Source: an unicellular cyanobacterium SU2 (lineage in GTDB: Bacteria > Cyanobacteriota > Cyanobacteriia > Cyanobacteriales > Microcystaceae). From it: a stretch of 64,000 nt of DNA. The notes beneath the pieces are model-generated. The model had not been told where the DNA came from, searched no databases, and worked only from the letters and a program-made list of their open reading frames with translations. Shown here in pieces: positions 8,148 through 16,805 of the stretch (the stretch's first letter is position 1; each line of letters starts with the position of its first letter). The translations under genes and the position numbers were made by a program. Where the stretch lies: contig NEED01000069.1 in NCBI GenBank assembly GCA_002110465.1, positions 1 through 64,000 of the forward strand. The letters run 5' to 3'.

Positions 8148-8897
8148 TTATTTAAAACAAATAGGAACAAAGTCTAAATGTTTGATATCTTTACTTGGAT
8201 TCCGTAAGGGAGAATAAGGGTTAGGATAATGACTTCTATCTTCGTAAATGAAGGGTTGATAGATGTCATCAAAATCAAGACTAGAATAAATTTTGACTTT
8301 GGAGAAAACTTGTTGATATCTTTGATAATAATCTTTTCCTGGTGCGCGAACATGATAGGTTTCTGAAGGGTTTGGTTCAGGATATTCTATGGTAATTTCT
8401 TCAACAATTGGAACAGGTAAAATTGCTATTCCATTGGGTTTTAAGACTCGTTTTATTTCTGCTAGAGCTTTTTGATCGTCTTTAATGTGTTCTAGTACAT
8501 GAGAAGCATAGAGACAATCAAATTCTTGATCTGCAAAGGGTAATTGAGTTAAATCACATTGAATATCAACATCTTCACGACATAAATCAGCCGTTACATA
8601 TTGAGTAAATAAGGGTTTGAGATATTGAGTTAAAAAAGGCTCTGGCGCACAGTGTAAAATTTTTTGTTTGCATAAGTTAGAATCTGCAAAAACTGTATCT
8701 AGAACTAATTTTTGCAAGCGATGTCTTTCTAGGGATTTACATTGAGGACAACGAGCATTTTTTCTGAACCCTGTTTTTTTCACAAGGTTTTTAAATTGGC
8801 CTTTATAACTACAAAAAGGGCAGATAAATTTAGGATTGTTTAGACTGGTAATTGACTCGTAAAAAGTTCTCCGATAATCATTAATGGTTTTAAGCAT
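8148..8897 (-). CDS. Class I SAM methyltransferase with N-terminal zinc-ribbon
   Basis: A 249-residue protein. The N-terminus has CPFC (26-29) and CPQC (50-53), four cysteines set up to bind zinc. The methyltransferase core follows: LHCAPEPFL in place of the usual glycine-rich motif I, then DCLYASHVLEHIKDD and EIKRVLKPNGIAIL. Similar proteins are found in polysaccharide and glycan loci. ATG 8897 overlaps the stop of the upstream GT4 by eight bases, indicating translational coupling. The longer upstream ORF reading lies inside that GT4 gene and is rejected. Confidence 0.75.
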   Translation of the reverse strand: MLKTINDYRRTFYESITSLNNPKFICPFCSYKGQFKNLVKKTGFRKNARCPQCKSLERHRLQKLVLDTVFADSNLCKQKILHCAPEPFLTQYLKPLFTQYVTADLCREDVDIQCDLTQLPFADQEFDCLYASHVLEHIKDDQKALAEIKRVLKPNGIAILPVPIVEEITIEYPEPNPSETYHVRAPGKDYYQRYQQVFSKVKIYSSLDFDDIYQPFIYEDRSHYPNPYSPLRNPSKDIKHLDFVPICFK

Positions 8898-10152
8898 TGT
8901 TGATACTTCTAAGTAAGTGTATAGTTCGATTTTTAGAGGATTTTGTCCATCTATATATCTCGTCAGCAATGAATAGAGGAAAAGGCTTTTGTCTTTTATC
9001 TTCTCTAGCTAATCCTGAATTAACCGGTGGTAATTTAATTTTTTTAGGGATAATTATTTCTGAATGTTTGCCAGCTTTTTCTATTAAAGTTTGAGCAAAG
9101 TTTTCCCATCGGTTAGCAGCAACTTCTAAAGAGAAATGAGAGATAATATGTTCTCTTGCTTGTTGAGAAAGTTGATTTCTTAATTCTTTATTTTGAGATA
9201 ATCTCGTAATTGCTTTAATTAGATCTTTTTCTCGATTTTCTACTAAAATCCCTGTCTTTTCATGGATAACCAGTTCTTGAACACCTCCTGAAATATTTAA
9301 ACAAACAGGAATTAATCCGCAGGCCATTCCGTCCATTACTGAGCCAGGGGTTCCTTCATAATCAGAAAGCAGAATTAAGACATGATAATTGATTAATTCT
9401 TGATGCAAATTTTGAGGTTCAATTGCCCCCAAAAAGTAAATTCTATGAGATAAATTAGCTTGTTTTACTTGGGTTTGTAAATCAGTAGATTGCTCTCCCT
9501 CTCCAATAAAAGTTGCTGTAACATCAGGTAAACTTTGCATTACTTTAATGAGACTGGCTAATACTTCTCCAATGCGTTTTTGTTTTTGTACCAATCGTCC
9601 TACATAAGCAATTTTTAAAGTTCCTGTTTGTTGACTACTATTTTGGGGGATAGGAACCCCAGAGGGAATAACACATAGTTGGGTGTGTTGTGGTTGCATT
9701 CTTTGTACTTTATCATGAAGATATTGACTAACACAGACTAATCCTGAGACTGCCCATTCAGGTTTACCGATAACAAATTCTTCTACCATTCCCCAATGAT
9801 AAGAATCATCACTTCTGTGGGCGGCAATGGTAGGAATTCCAGCTTCTCTTATCCATTTAGAAGCATAATATCCAGAGACAAAAATATTAGGAACAAAGAT
9901 ATCTGGTTTAATTTGCTTAACTTTTTTTAGTATCCATTTAATATATTTTTCGGTATAAAAAGACCAGGGAAAAAGATGACAGTTTACTCCTTGATTTTGA
10001 AGATAGTTAACACTAGGCGCATAATCTCGATAGAAAATCAGAGCATGAACTTGATGGCCTCTTTTCACTAATTCTGGTAACAGTCGTCTAGCGTTGGTAA
10101 TGGGACCGCCAAAGTAATTAGGTTTATCATAGGCCATAAAGACAATTTTCAT
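8890..10152 (-). CDS. Glycosyltransferase family 4
   Basis: A GT-B enzyme of 420 residues from ATG 10152 (a TTG eight codons upstream is also possible). The N-terminus starts with MKIVFMAYDKPNYFGG, a donor-fold strand and glycine loop. The C-terminal domain has AYVGRLVQKQKR, FIGEGEQ and LSDYEGTPGSVMDGMACG, in which the first glutamate of the E-x7-E pair is kept (DYEGTP) and the second is replaced (D in VMDGMA). About 45 residues after the GT4 domain (PVNSGLAREDKRQ onward) are polar and not part of the fold. It heads the three-gene run GT4, methyltransferase, methyltransferase. Confidence 0.82.
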   Translation of the reverse strand: MKIVFMAYDKPNYFGGPITNARRLLPELVKRGHQVHALIFYRDYAPSVNYLQNQGVNCHLFPWSFYTEKYIKWILKKVKQIKPDIFVPNIFVSGYYASKWIREAGIPTIAAHRSDDSYHWGMVEEFVIGKPEWAVSGLVCVSQYLHDKVQRMQPQHTQLCVIPSGVPIPQNSSQQTGTLKIAYVGRLVQKQKRIGEVLASLIKVMQSLPDVTATFIGEGEQSTDLQTQVKQANLSHRIYFLGAIEPQNLHQELINYHVLILLSDYEGTPGSVMDGMACGLIPVCLNISGGVQELVIHEKTGILVENREKDLIKAITRLSQNKELRNQLSQQAREHIISHFSLEVAANRWENFAQTLIEKAGKHSEIIIPKKIKLPPVNSGLAREDKRQKPFPLFIADEIYRWTKSSKNRTIHLLRSINNA

Positions 10153-10226
10153 CTTGATGTTTTTGTCGCTATTCAATAAATTTTCTGAAGTTTATTTTTT
10201 TTAGATAACAATTAGTTAAATACGAA

Positions 10227-10267
10227 GATTGTCGGCGATCGCTATTAACCAAACCAAATTAGAAACT
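10227..10267. repeat. Direct repeat, copy 1, 3' flank of HEPN gene
   Basis: About 41 bases around a HIP1 site (gattgtcggcgatcgct, then aaattagaaact) recur at 11295-11330. Each copy lies just downstream of the stop of a HEPN-type gene on the minus strand, so the copies mark duplicated modules. Confidence 0.5.
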
Positions 10268-10309
10268 ATCGATTATATGGAATTGTTAAGGATTAAAATA
10301 TCTAAATAT

Positions 10310-10804
10310 CTAGGAATCATCTGTTTTGGCACATTCTAACAGGAAATCATTATAAGAACTAAGCTCATTGTTGATTAAGGGAAATAATTTTTCATAGACT
10401 CCTCTTAGGTAGTCTAATCGTTGCCAATCATAATTAAAATCATAATAATATCGCTTAAAATGTCGAAATCGTCTTAATTCATCTAATAGTTGATACGATT
10501 CTTTCGACAAGACGGCTTTGCGAATATTGGGAATGTCAATGTACATTTTTCGTAGGAGTTCTTTATGCCACTGGTTCGGATCAAGGTGGTTTTCAAAGGT
10601 TCGAGAAATTCTAAACAATATCGTTTCGATACAGGTATAAGTATTGCAAAGAATATCAGCTAAGAGTACAGCATCACGAATATCTTTTGTTTCTACTGTT
10701 ATAAAGTTTTGGTGATAAGATTGATAGAGATGATGGATCTGATTAAGCACAACTAAACTTTCTCGAATTTCACCCACTAGCAATAATAGTTCTTCGTTAT
10801 CCAT
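10310..10804 (-). CDS. HEPN/HepT-like toxin of a HEPN-MNT pair
   Basis: A 164-residue all-helical protein with the RFRHFKRYYYDFNYDW block (about 125-140), equivalent to the R-x4-6-H/xY RNase motif of HEPN toxins. HepT-type proteins cleave RNA or are held inactive by an MNT nucleotidyltransferase partner that modifies their tyrosine. Its start overlaps the end of the MNT-type gene at 10797-11155. The partner gene is frameshifted, so whether this toxin is still neutralised or expressed is open. Its own frame is intact. Confidence 0.7.
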   Translation of the reverse strand: MDNEELLLLVGEIRESLVVLNQIHHLYQSYHQNFITVETKDIRDAVLLADILCNTYTCIETILFRISRTFENHLDPNQWHKELLRKMYIDIPNIRKAVLSKESYQLLDELRRFRHFKRYYYDFNYDWQRLDYLRGVYEKLFPLINNELSSYNDFLLECAKTDDS

Positions 10805-11155
10805 AGATGATTTTTCCTTTCATTAATATTATTTTTTGAAAAGAAGGGTGAATGTTTTCCCACTGTATTAAATCTAAAGGAAATTGGGTCATTTCTTCAG
10901 CATCGGCTAACAACTGCATAAAAGCGATCGCATCTAGTCCAACCACTGCGAGATCGATATCTGAGGCTTCAGAAAAGTGTTGCGGTTGTAGCAATGATCC
11001 CCATTGAATAATTTGTGTGGGCTGGTATTTCTCGATGATCATTGCTATGATTTTTGTTGCATCTTGTTGAGCTACTTTCCAGAGAGCTACTCTTTGAGCC
11101 TTTTTTTGTTTTTTTTTCTGGTGATGTAATATCTAACTTGCTGAGGATCAACCAT
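10797..11155 (-). pseudogene. MNT nucleotidyltransferase antitoxin, frameshifted at a poly-A tract
   Basis: The C-terminal part, open from an internal ATG at 11042, has IIQWGSLLQPQHFSEASDIDLAVVG, the GS-x9-DxD motif of minimal nucleotidyltransferases that AMPylate HEPN toxins. In a different frame, MVDPQQVRYYITRKK starts at ATG 11155 with codons typical of these antitoxins, and AQRVALWKVAQQDATKIIA leads in frame into the catalytic part. The frame changes within the run of nine A and seven A (minus-strand sense) at 11101-11117. One extra A there restores a single reading frame of 119 residues. It might be a mutation, a sequencing error, or transcriptional slippage. Confidence 0.65.
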
Positions 11156-11294
11156 AATTAAATTACTCATTAGAGAATTATTATTTGAATTATTATATCA
11201 GTTATTGGGAAAGGATAGTGATCTCTCAAACTTTGCTTTATTTTCGGATTAGTTTAGCGTTATTGATCGATTTTACAAACTTCTTAAGGGCTAA

Positions 11295-11330
11295 GATTAT
11301 CAGCGATCGCTCTTAACTAAATTAGAAACT
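11295..11330. repeat. Direct repeat, copy 2, 3' flank of HEPN remnant
   Basis: Matches 10227-10267 (gattatcagcgatcgct, then aaattagaaact) with a few substitutions and a 4-base gap. It lies immediately downstream of the truncated HEPN gene at 11344-11571. Confidence 0.5.
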
Positions 11331-11343
11331 CTTGAATGTCTTC

Positions 11344-11571
11344 TTAAAATTTTTGCCAAGTCTCGTAATCATTATTCACCAAATTATTTACTCTTTCTCT
11401 ATCTAATTCAAAGCCATAAATATTGCGAACAACGTGCCTGAAGCTAAGGTATTCTGTTGATTTTTTAGCAGTGGTTTCTCTCAAAATACTAGGTCTATCT
11501 TCTTGAGACATGGCCATTCGAGTTAATAATCGTCTGTGCAAATCATAATTAGAGGGTAATCCTCCATTCAA
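11344..11571 (-). pseudogene. C-terminal remnant of a HEPN/HepT-like toxin
   Basis: The 75-residue frame ends in YLSFRHVVRNIYGFELDRERV, then NNLVNNDYETWQKF, the RNase-motif half (R-x4-H-x-Y type: FRHVVRNIY) of a HepT-like family of roughly 110-150 residues. The preceding codons are cut off by a TAA just upstream at 11575-11577 and no ATG precedes the NGGLPSNYDLHRRLL segment. It is therefore a truncated relative of the HEPN family, with no adjoining intact MNT partner. Confidence 0.6.
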
Positions 11572-11665
11572 CAGTTATTCTATTATCTGTAACCTTTATC
11601 AAACACATATTCGATGTTATCAACTTGTAATTTTTTTTCTATTTATTTTTTCTATTGCATTTATC

Positions 11666-11944
11666 TCAATTAAAAACTATAATTGAACTAACTTTGTTAT
11701 GTCTACTGTACTTTCCATGAGCGGTTTTAATAGATTCAATATATTGAAAGAGTTGAGGTCTAGAAACTCTGAGAGGGCTATTTAATAATGCGACTAATTC
11801 CGCAATAACGTAATTACTGGTAATCATCAATTGTTTTTGTTGACGGAGTTGGGCGAAATGCTGACTAGCTTGCTGGTGATATAATTCACTACTAACAAAT
11901 AAACTTGCCCAACCTGAAGTATCTATAAAAATTTTACTCGACAC
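11666..11944 (-). pseudogene. VapC-type PIN-domain toxin, C-terminally truncated
   Basis: The start, KIFIDTSGWASLFVS, has the first PIN-domain aspartate, and MITSNYVIAELVALLNS has the second acidic residue. Family members (about 140 residues) then carry a D-x-x-SFVIM block with the remaining metal ligands. Here the similarity ends after YIESIKTAH, and GKYSRHNKVSS follows to a stop, so the catalytic C-terminal half is lost. The start overlaps the antitoxin gene by 11 bases. A toxin without these acidic residues should be inactive. Confidence 0.7.
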
Positions 11945-12188
11945 CTTTTAATTCCTGTTGTAAAGCTTGACTCAGATAAAAATCATGGTTTTCTGCTAAG
12001 TCATTTTTCTTCATTTTTAGTGTTCCAATGAGAGGAGTAATCGGATCATTTTCTGCTTTATCTTCTGAGTTGTATTGTTCTAGAACATCGATAATGAATG
12101 ATTCTAGGGAGATATTTAATTGTGCAGCTTTCTGACTTAGTTGCTGTTCTAGAGATTCGGAGAGTTGCAAAGTAATGTTTTTGTCCAT
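11934..12188 (-). CDS. VapB-like antitoxin of a decayed VapBC pair
   Basis: An 84-residue acidic protein. The N-terminal NITLQLSESLEQQLSQKAAQL, then NISLESFIIDVLEQY, is a ribbon-helix-helix-like DNA-binding region. The C-terminal segment (ENDPITPLIGTLKM onward) is the usual toxin-wrapping tail. It lies upstream of and overlaps the truncated PIN gene. The antitoxin is intact although its toxin is not, as is common in decaying modules. Confidence 0.65.
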   Translation of the reverse strand: MDKNITLQLSESLEQQLSQKAAQLNISLESFIIDVLEQYNSEDKAENDPITPLIGTLKMKKNDLAENHDFYLSQALQQELKGVE

Positions 12189-12307
12189 TTGAATAATTGA
12201 CCAATTAATCTTTTAATTAGATCATACCTAATCTTGATTTTATTTTTATTCTTGATAATGTTTAAGTTTTGTAAAATTTCAATTTTAACTGGGATCGCTA
12301 CATCTCC

Positions 12308-12499
12308 CCATGTATGACAAAAATTGCCTTTAACTAATGACCCAAACAGAATTATTTATTTGAATTCAAAGTTCTGGATTAGGTAATCAATAATTTGTTC
12401 CAAACTATCTCTAGCTTCTTGGGCAAGTTTTTTATGATATAACCTCTGTTCTTTTTGTTGAGTTTTCCAGTGATTTAAGTAAGGATGAATGTCTATCAT
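12308..12499 (-). pseudogene. MNT nucleotidyltransferase remnant with in-frame stop
   Basis: From ATG 12499 the frame reads MIDIHPYLNHWKTQQ, then KLAQEARDSLEQIIDYL and NFEFK, followed by a TAA at 12356-12358, and continues in the same frame with IILFGSLVKGNF. This is the N-terminal half of an MNT-type antitoxin, with the GSLVKG nucleotide-binding loop beyond the stop. The catalytic DxD block should come next, but the similarity ends after GNFCHT. A point stop and a deletion explain the remnant. It overlaps the stop of the GT4 gene at 12496 by 4 bases. Confidence 0.6.
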
Positions 12500-13728
12500 A
12501 CTGTATACCCTGCTAAATGAATTAAGTTTTTTGCAGCTATTAATGGGTCTAATTCCTCAAAAATTTTGGGTTTAGGCAACGGATTAGTTGGCCAATTTAT
12601 TTCTTTACGCCATGCTTTTAATATCATCTCGGCTAATTGTTCAACATTGCCAATTTCAACTAATTCTCCATTTACTCCTGATTCAACTAATTCATCAATA
12701 CTTGCTCCTTTAGAACCAATAACAGGTACATTAAACATAAGACTTTCAATAACTGTATTGGGTAAATTATCAACACGGGAAGGTAAAACAGCCACTTCTG
12801 CTTTTTGCAAAACAGCATATAAGATGGATTTCTCTAATGCACCTAACCATAAAACATTTGTAGCAAATGAACCCCATAATTGATGACAGGTTTCGTATTC
12901 TCCTATTTTTAAAACTTTGCCTGCCCAAACCATTTTAAATTGAGGTTCTTTTTGCCAGACTAAACATAAAGCTTTTGCTAGAATATCAGAGCCTTTTCGC
13001 TTTCCAAGTTGACCAAAATGGATAAAGTAACGCTCTGGTAAATTAGGAGGAAGTTCTGAACTTGGTTCAGTATCAATAAACAGGGGAGGACGAACAACTT
13101 TTACATCTTTTCGCCAATTATCCTGACAAGCATTAGCTAAATATTCACTGGGTGCATAAGCAATATCAGCATGGCGCAAACTTAATTTTTCTAAGTAAGA
13201 TAAAAGAGAGCATCCTAACCCTAAATGTTCATCAACTTCAAACCATAAATCTCTTTTTGAACTTAACCGAATGAGATGAGGACAATTAGGTAAATGCTTT
13301 ATCAATAATCCAGTAGCATGACAATTGGTACTTTGAATAAAATTAAAGGGGTTTTCCTGATGACGTTTTTTAAAAGAGTTAGCAAGACTTAATGCTACTT
13401 TTATATAGCCTTCAATACTCCAAGGTGCATCTTTAAAAATGGGAAGTCTTCTACTAAAACGTAAAATATATTGAGTTGGTAAATTAATACTTTGAGAAAA
13501 AGCAATACGTTCAACCCGAATTCCCTTAAATTGAATGATAGAGGATGTTGGTTCTTGGGTTGTTACAAAAATCTCTGGTATATGTCCTATATTTTTGAGA
13601 GCTTGAGTAATTCGATTGAGATAGTTTCCTAACCCACCTCCTGAATTCTTTTCTGAAATAAACTCACTGGTGAGAAAAGCAATTCTTAGCGGTCGATTGG
13701 TTCCATAGTCTTGCATAGACTTAATCAT
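12496..13728 (-). CDS. Glycosyltransferase family 4
   Basis: A 410-residue GT-B enzyme. The N-terminal domain has LTSEFISEKNSGGGLGNYL, with the glycine-rich loop. The C-terminal part reads HFGQLGKRKGSDILAKAL and LPSRVDNLPNTVIESLM, where the first glutamate of the usual E-x7-E is replaced by D in RVDN; the second (E in VIESL) remains. That variation occurs in many polysaccharide GT4s. The gene overlaps the end of the upstream methyltransferase by eight bases. It is the last gene of the run wzt, sulfotransferase, three methyltransferases, GT4, so it may transfer the residue that is then modified. Confidence 0.8.
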   Translation of the reverse strand: MIKSMQDYGTNRPLRIAFLTSEFISEKNSGGGLGNYLNRITQALKNIGHIPEIFVTTQEPTSSIIQFKGIRVERIAFSQSINLPTQYILRFSRRLPIFKDAPWSIEGYIKVALSLANSFKKRHQENPFNFIQSTNCHATGLLIKHLPNCPHLIRLSSKRDLWFEVDEHLGLGCSLLSYLEKLSLRHADIAYAPSEYLANACQDNWRKDVKVVRPPLFIDTEPSSELPPNLPERYFIHFGQLGKRKGSDILAKALCLVWQKEPQFKMVWAGKVLKIGEYETCHQLWGSFATNVLWLGALEKSILYAVLQKAEVAVLPSRVDNLPNTVIESLMFNVPVIGSKGASIDELVESGVNGELVEIGNVEQLAEMILKAWRKEINWPTNPLPKPKIFEELDPLIAAKNLIHLAGYTV

Positions 13729-14566
13729 TGCTTAGATAAGTATTTTTTTGATAGTATTCTTGAAGAATTTGTTGACGAATTTGCTGAAGATTCTGAAAAT
13801 CAGTCTCTTGAAATTCTCGATTGTTTGCTTTACGCCCAAAAAAAGTCATACCAATCACTTTATCTTTGATAATTAAACCCTGTTGCAAAAAGTAGTTAAC
13901 AAATTGATAAACTGTATATTCCTTTCCGAGTGGACATAATTCTAAAAAACTATTTGCTCCTTTAGATTGAACATAATTTTCGATATCTGAGTATGATTTC
14001 CATTGTAAATATCTTTCAGTTGCTAATTTATTGATTATGTTACTATAGTCATCAATAATAAGATAAGCATTAGGTGATAATCGATTATAAAAAAGTTGAA
14101 AATCTCGATCTAATGCACCATCAGCATCAATAAACATTAAAGAGATAGGGTGAGGTTCATTTGTTTTTTGATAAACTTCTTTAACATCTCCTGCTAAAAC
14201 AGTACAAATATCTCCTAACTTATATTGTTCAATGTTATTTTTTAAGGTTGAAATATTCTGCTCGATATCTTTCAAAGTCGGTAAAGCTCTAGAACCAATT
14301 CCTTTTTCTATAGAAAAAACTTTAGAGTTAGTTTTACCTGATTGTTGAATTCCTAAACCTAAGCAAATTGAACTTCCTCCTTGGGCAGGTCCAATATCAA
14401 TCATAATCTCTTCTTCTGCATTAAAGGCTGCTTGATAAATCTCATGATACACTTTAGTAGAGAGATATCCATGTGTTAAGTTTTTTATTTTTGCAAATTC
14501 GGGATATTTAAAGTTTTGCCACTTTTTTTTTATATTTTTGAGGATGGATTGAGTTAGGTTTCCCAT
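13721..14566 (-). CDS. SAM methyltransferase (Methyltransf_24-like), tandem paralogue A
   Basis: A 281-residue protein. MIDIGPAQGGSSICLGLG is the SAM-binding motif I, LMFIDADGALDRDFQLF carries the FIDADG acidic motif found in Methyltransf_24/CmcI-type methyltransferases, and YLIIDDYSN is the following metal/catalytic strand. It is closely related to the protein at 14597-15370; they share the KVY-IY helix, the SGK strand and the DIEQN/TIEQN region, so the two arose by duplication. Related enzymes O-methylate sugars in surface glycans; the substrate is not shown here. Confidence 0.7.
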   Translation of the reverse strand: MGNLTQSILKNIKKKWQNFKYPEFAKIKNLTHGYLSTKVYHEIYQAAFNAEEEIMIDIGPAQGGSSICLGLGIQQSGKTNSKVFSIEKGIGSRALPTLKDIEQNISTLKNNIEQYKLGDICTVLAGDVKEVYQKTNEPHPISLMFIDADGALDRDFQLFYNRLSPNAYLIIDDYSNIINKLATERYLQWKSYSDIENYVQSKGANSFLELCPLGKEYTVYQFVNYFLQQGLIIKDKVIGMTFFGRKANNREFQETDFQNLQQIRQQILQEYYQKNTYLSND

Positions 14567-14596
14567 AGGTTTACTCCTTACTATATGACTTGTAGA

Positions 14597-15370
14597 TTAA
14601 TTGCTTTTAAAAACTTTTTTCAATCCTTTTAAAATGCGAGTCTTCCAAGACTTTTTGGCTATTTTTGTTGAAGGAAGTTGACCTTGAGTAAAAACCAGTT
14701 CTCGGTAAACTTGAATAATATCTAAATCTGCAAAGTTGATTTTATTCTTTACGTCTGAGGGTTTTTTGCCAAAAAATGTATTCCCAATCATTTTTTGTTG
14801 TTGTAAAATTCCCTCTTGAATAAAGAAATCCACTAAATGATAAGTTAATTTATGTTTAAGATCAACGTTTATTACATTAGAATCACCATATTTTAATTTT
14901 ACATAATCATTACAATCATCAATAATGATAGGAGAATTATTTTTTAGATTATTATAGAAATAGCTTAAATCACGATCTATTGAACCATCTGCATCTAACA
15001 TTAATAATGAAATCGGTTCTTGAGTTATTTTAGAATAAGCATTTTGCACATCGTCAATAATTAAATTAATTATCTTATCCACTCCAAATGTTTTGAAATT
15101 ATGTTGAATAATTTTAATATTTTGCTCAATTGTTCCATATCTTTCCCGTGACCCCCCAATAATTTTTTCAAAGGTATAAATTTTACTTTTTTTTCCTGAG
15201 TCTAATACACCTAATGCAAGGGCAATTGTCGCAGCACCATGGGCTGTACCCACTTCAATAATAATTCCCTCATCGGCATTTTTTGCTTGCTCATAAATTT
15301 TTTGATAGACTTTTAACGCAAGCATTCCGTTAGCTACTTTTTGTATTTCTTTGAATTGATTTTCTTCCAT
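14597..15370 (-). CDS. SAM methyltransferase (Methyltransf_24-like), tandem paralogue B
   Basis: A 257-residue protein with IIIEVGTAHGAATIALALG (motif I), LLMLDADGSIDRDLSYF and PIIIDDCNDY. It aligns along most of its length with paralogue A, 30 bases downstream on the minus strand. Both keep the LDADG/FIDADG and IIDD blocks, so both are probably active with different targets. The basic C-terminus (KKSWKTRILKGLKKVFK) could contact membrane or nucleic acid. The gene lies within the modification cluster between wzt and the GT4. Confidence 0.7.
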   Translation of the reverse strand: MEENQFKEIQKVANGMLALKVYQKIYEQAKNADEGIIIEVGTAHGAATIALALGVLDSGKKSKIYTFEKIIGGSRERYGTIEQNIKIIQHNFKTFGVDKIINLIIDDVQNAYSKITQEPISLLMLDADGSIDRDLSYFYNNLKNNSPIIIDDCNDYVKLKYGDSNVINVDLKHKLTYHLVDFFIQEGILQQQKMIGNTFFGKKPSDVKNKINFADLDIIQVYRELVFTQGQLPSTKIAKKSWKTRILKGLKKVFKSN

Positions 15371-15421
15371 TGTTTTGAGTTTCTTTTAAGTTTTAAGTAA
15401 TGAGTAATTAAGCTCAAATAT

Positions 15422-16771
15422 CTATTCAGATTTTATCTTATTCTTAATACGCTTTCTTTTGAAATTATTTGAAGTCTCATCTCGATACAAAGCAATAAGA
15501 TTGTCATAACTATTTCCAACGTACCACTTACCCGTTACTAATAATTCTCCAACTACTTTAGTGACACCTGGATAAGATATATGATCATCTAAAATTAAAC
15601 ACCCACCATTGCGAACTAAACCCGAAAAACGCTCTACATCACGGCGACATCCTTCATAGGAATGATCAGCATCAATAAAAACTACATCACAAAGTCCTTC
15701 AAAAGGAAGCTTAACTTCATCACTGTTACCTCGAATCGGGATGATCCAATCTTGCCAAGGTTTAATATTATCTTGAAATTGTTGATAGGTGTCTTTTTTT
15801 CCTTCTAACATCGAATCATTTTCCCATGTATCAATACAATAGACTTTAGCTTCTTTTGATTGACTATTTCTTCGTAAAGCTTCAGCCAGAATAATTGCTG
15901 ATGAACCTAAATATGACCCCACTTCAAGGAAACGACCTATCTTAATATGTTCAACTGCCTCATCGTATAAAAAAAGTTTTTCTTTGGGATCGTTAGAGGT
16001 AGAGGGACAATTGACTCCTTCTTTTATTAATAAATTAAGTCTTGTGTCAGGAAATGCGTTATCTCTAAGCAAAATTACTATTTTTTTTGATGTTTGTTTA
16101 ATTCGTTTGAACTTATTCATAACAGCATCTTTCAAAGAAAAATTTTTTGTGTTTTTCAGATAGTTACCTGTTCTTGCTTTATTTCGAGTATCAAGTATTG
16201 GGATGTTTTGGTAAAATTCGTTTTCACTTATAAAAGGACTATCATTGACCTTTTTATAGGCAACCATAATTAAATCTGTGTTCTCTTTTTCGACATATTT
16301 TTGAGATTGAAAATAGTCTATTAATTCATATCCGCACAGTTGAGCTAGTTGCTTAGTAAAATCTTGATTGTAGTAATATCTTCCGTGATTTATCCAATGC
16401 CCAATAGGTACAAGTGCATGAATCATTATTCCGTTAATTCGACATAATTCATGAATATTTCTAAAAAAAGAATATTGATTGTTAACGTGTTCACCCGTAC
16501 CATAGTTGGTAACTAGATTAAATCTATCTTTGAGAAATGTAGGAATTTCCCGATCTAGGTTGATAGCAAGAGAGCCAAGCTTGCCACTAATATCAAGAGA
16601 GATATGTTCTTGTACATTGAGAACTGACAGATAGTATTCCTTGGCAACCATAACAGGATCGACTCTACGTTCCATACATCCTAGTTCGCACATTTTAATG
16701 TCTTCCCATTTTTGATTTTGTTGGGCAACTATCTTTGATTCAAATTCGCTTTCTAAATACCCGATTCCCAT
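15422..16771 (-). CDS. Two-domain methyltransferase
   Basis: A 449-residue protein with two parts. Residues 1-175 look like a degenerate SAM methyltransferase-like domain: LVTNYGTGEHVNNQYSFFRN and a later HALVPIGHW, as in nucleoside-diphosphate-sugar methyltransferases, but without a clear glycine-rich motif I. Residues 250-430 form a Methyltransf_24 domain with LEVGSYLGSSAIILAEAL (motif I), YCIDTWEND, DVVFIDADHSYEGC (acidic motif) and LILDDHISYPGV. A non-catalytic partner domain fused to an active one is the simplest reading. The gene lies between the sulfotransferase and the tandem methyltransferases, all minus strand and close together. Confidence 0.68.
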   Translation of the reverse strand: MGIGYLESEFESKIVAQQNQKWEDIKMCELGCMERRVDPVMVAKEYYLSVLNVQEHISLDISGKLGSLAINLDREIPTFLKDRFNLVTNYGTGEHVNNQYSFFRNIHELCRINGIMIHALVPIGHWINHGRYYYNQDFTKQLAQLCGYELIDYFQSQKYVEKENTDLIMVAYKKVNDSPFISENEFYQNIPILDTRNKARTGNYLKNTKNFSLKDAVMNKFKRIKQTSKKIVILLRDNAFPDTRLNLLIKEGVNCPSTSNDPKEKLFLYDEAVEHIKIGRFLEVGSYLGSSAIILAEALRRNSQSKEAKVYCIDTWENDSMLEGKKDTYQQFQDNIKPWQDWIIPIRGNSDEVKLPFEGLCDVVFIDADHSYEGCRRDVERFSGLVRNGGCLILDDHISYPGVTKVVGELLVTGKWYVGNSYDNLIALYRDETSNNFKRKRIKNKIKSE

Positions 16772-16805
16772 CGTAGATGTCCTTTTTGAAGTAATTCTAG
16801 TTTTA

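Noticed and set aside
11101-11117. Programmed frameshift in the MNT gene
   Set aside because: Only an A-rich tract is visible, without a stimulatory structure or Shine-Dalgarno-like element; kept as a possibility in findings but not annotated as programmed.
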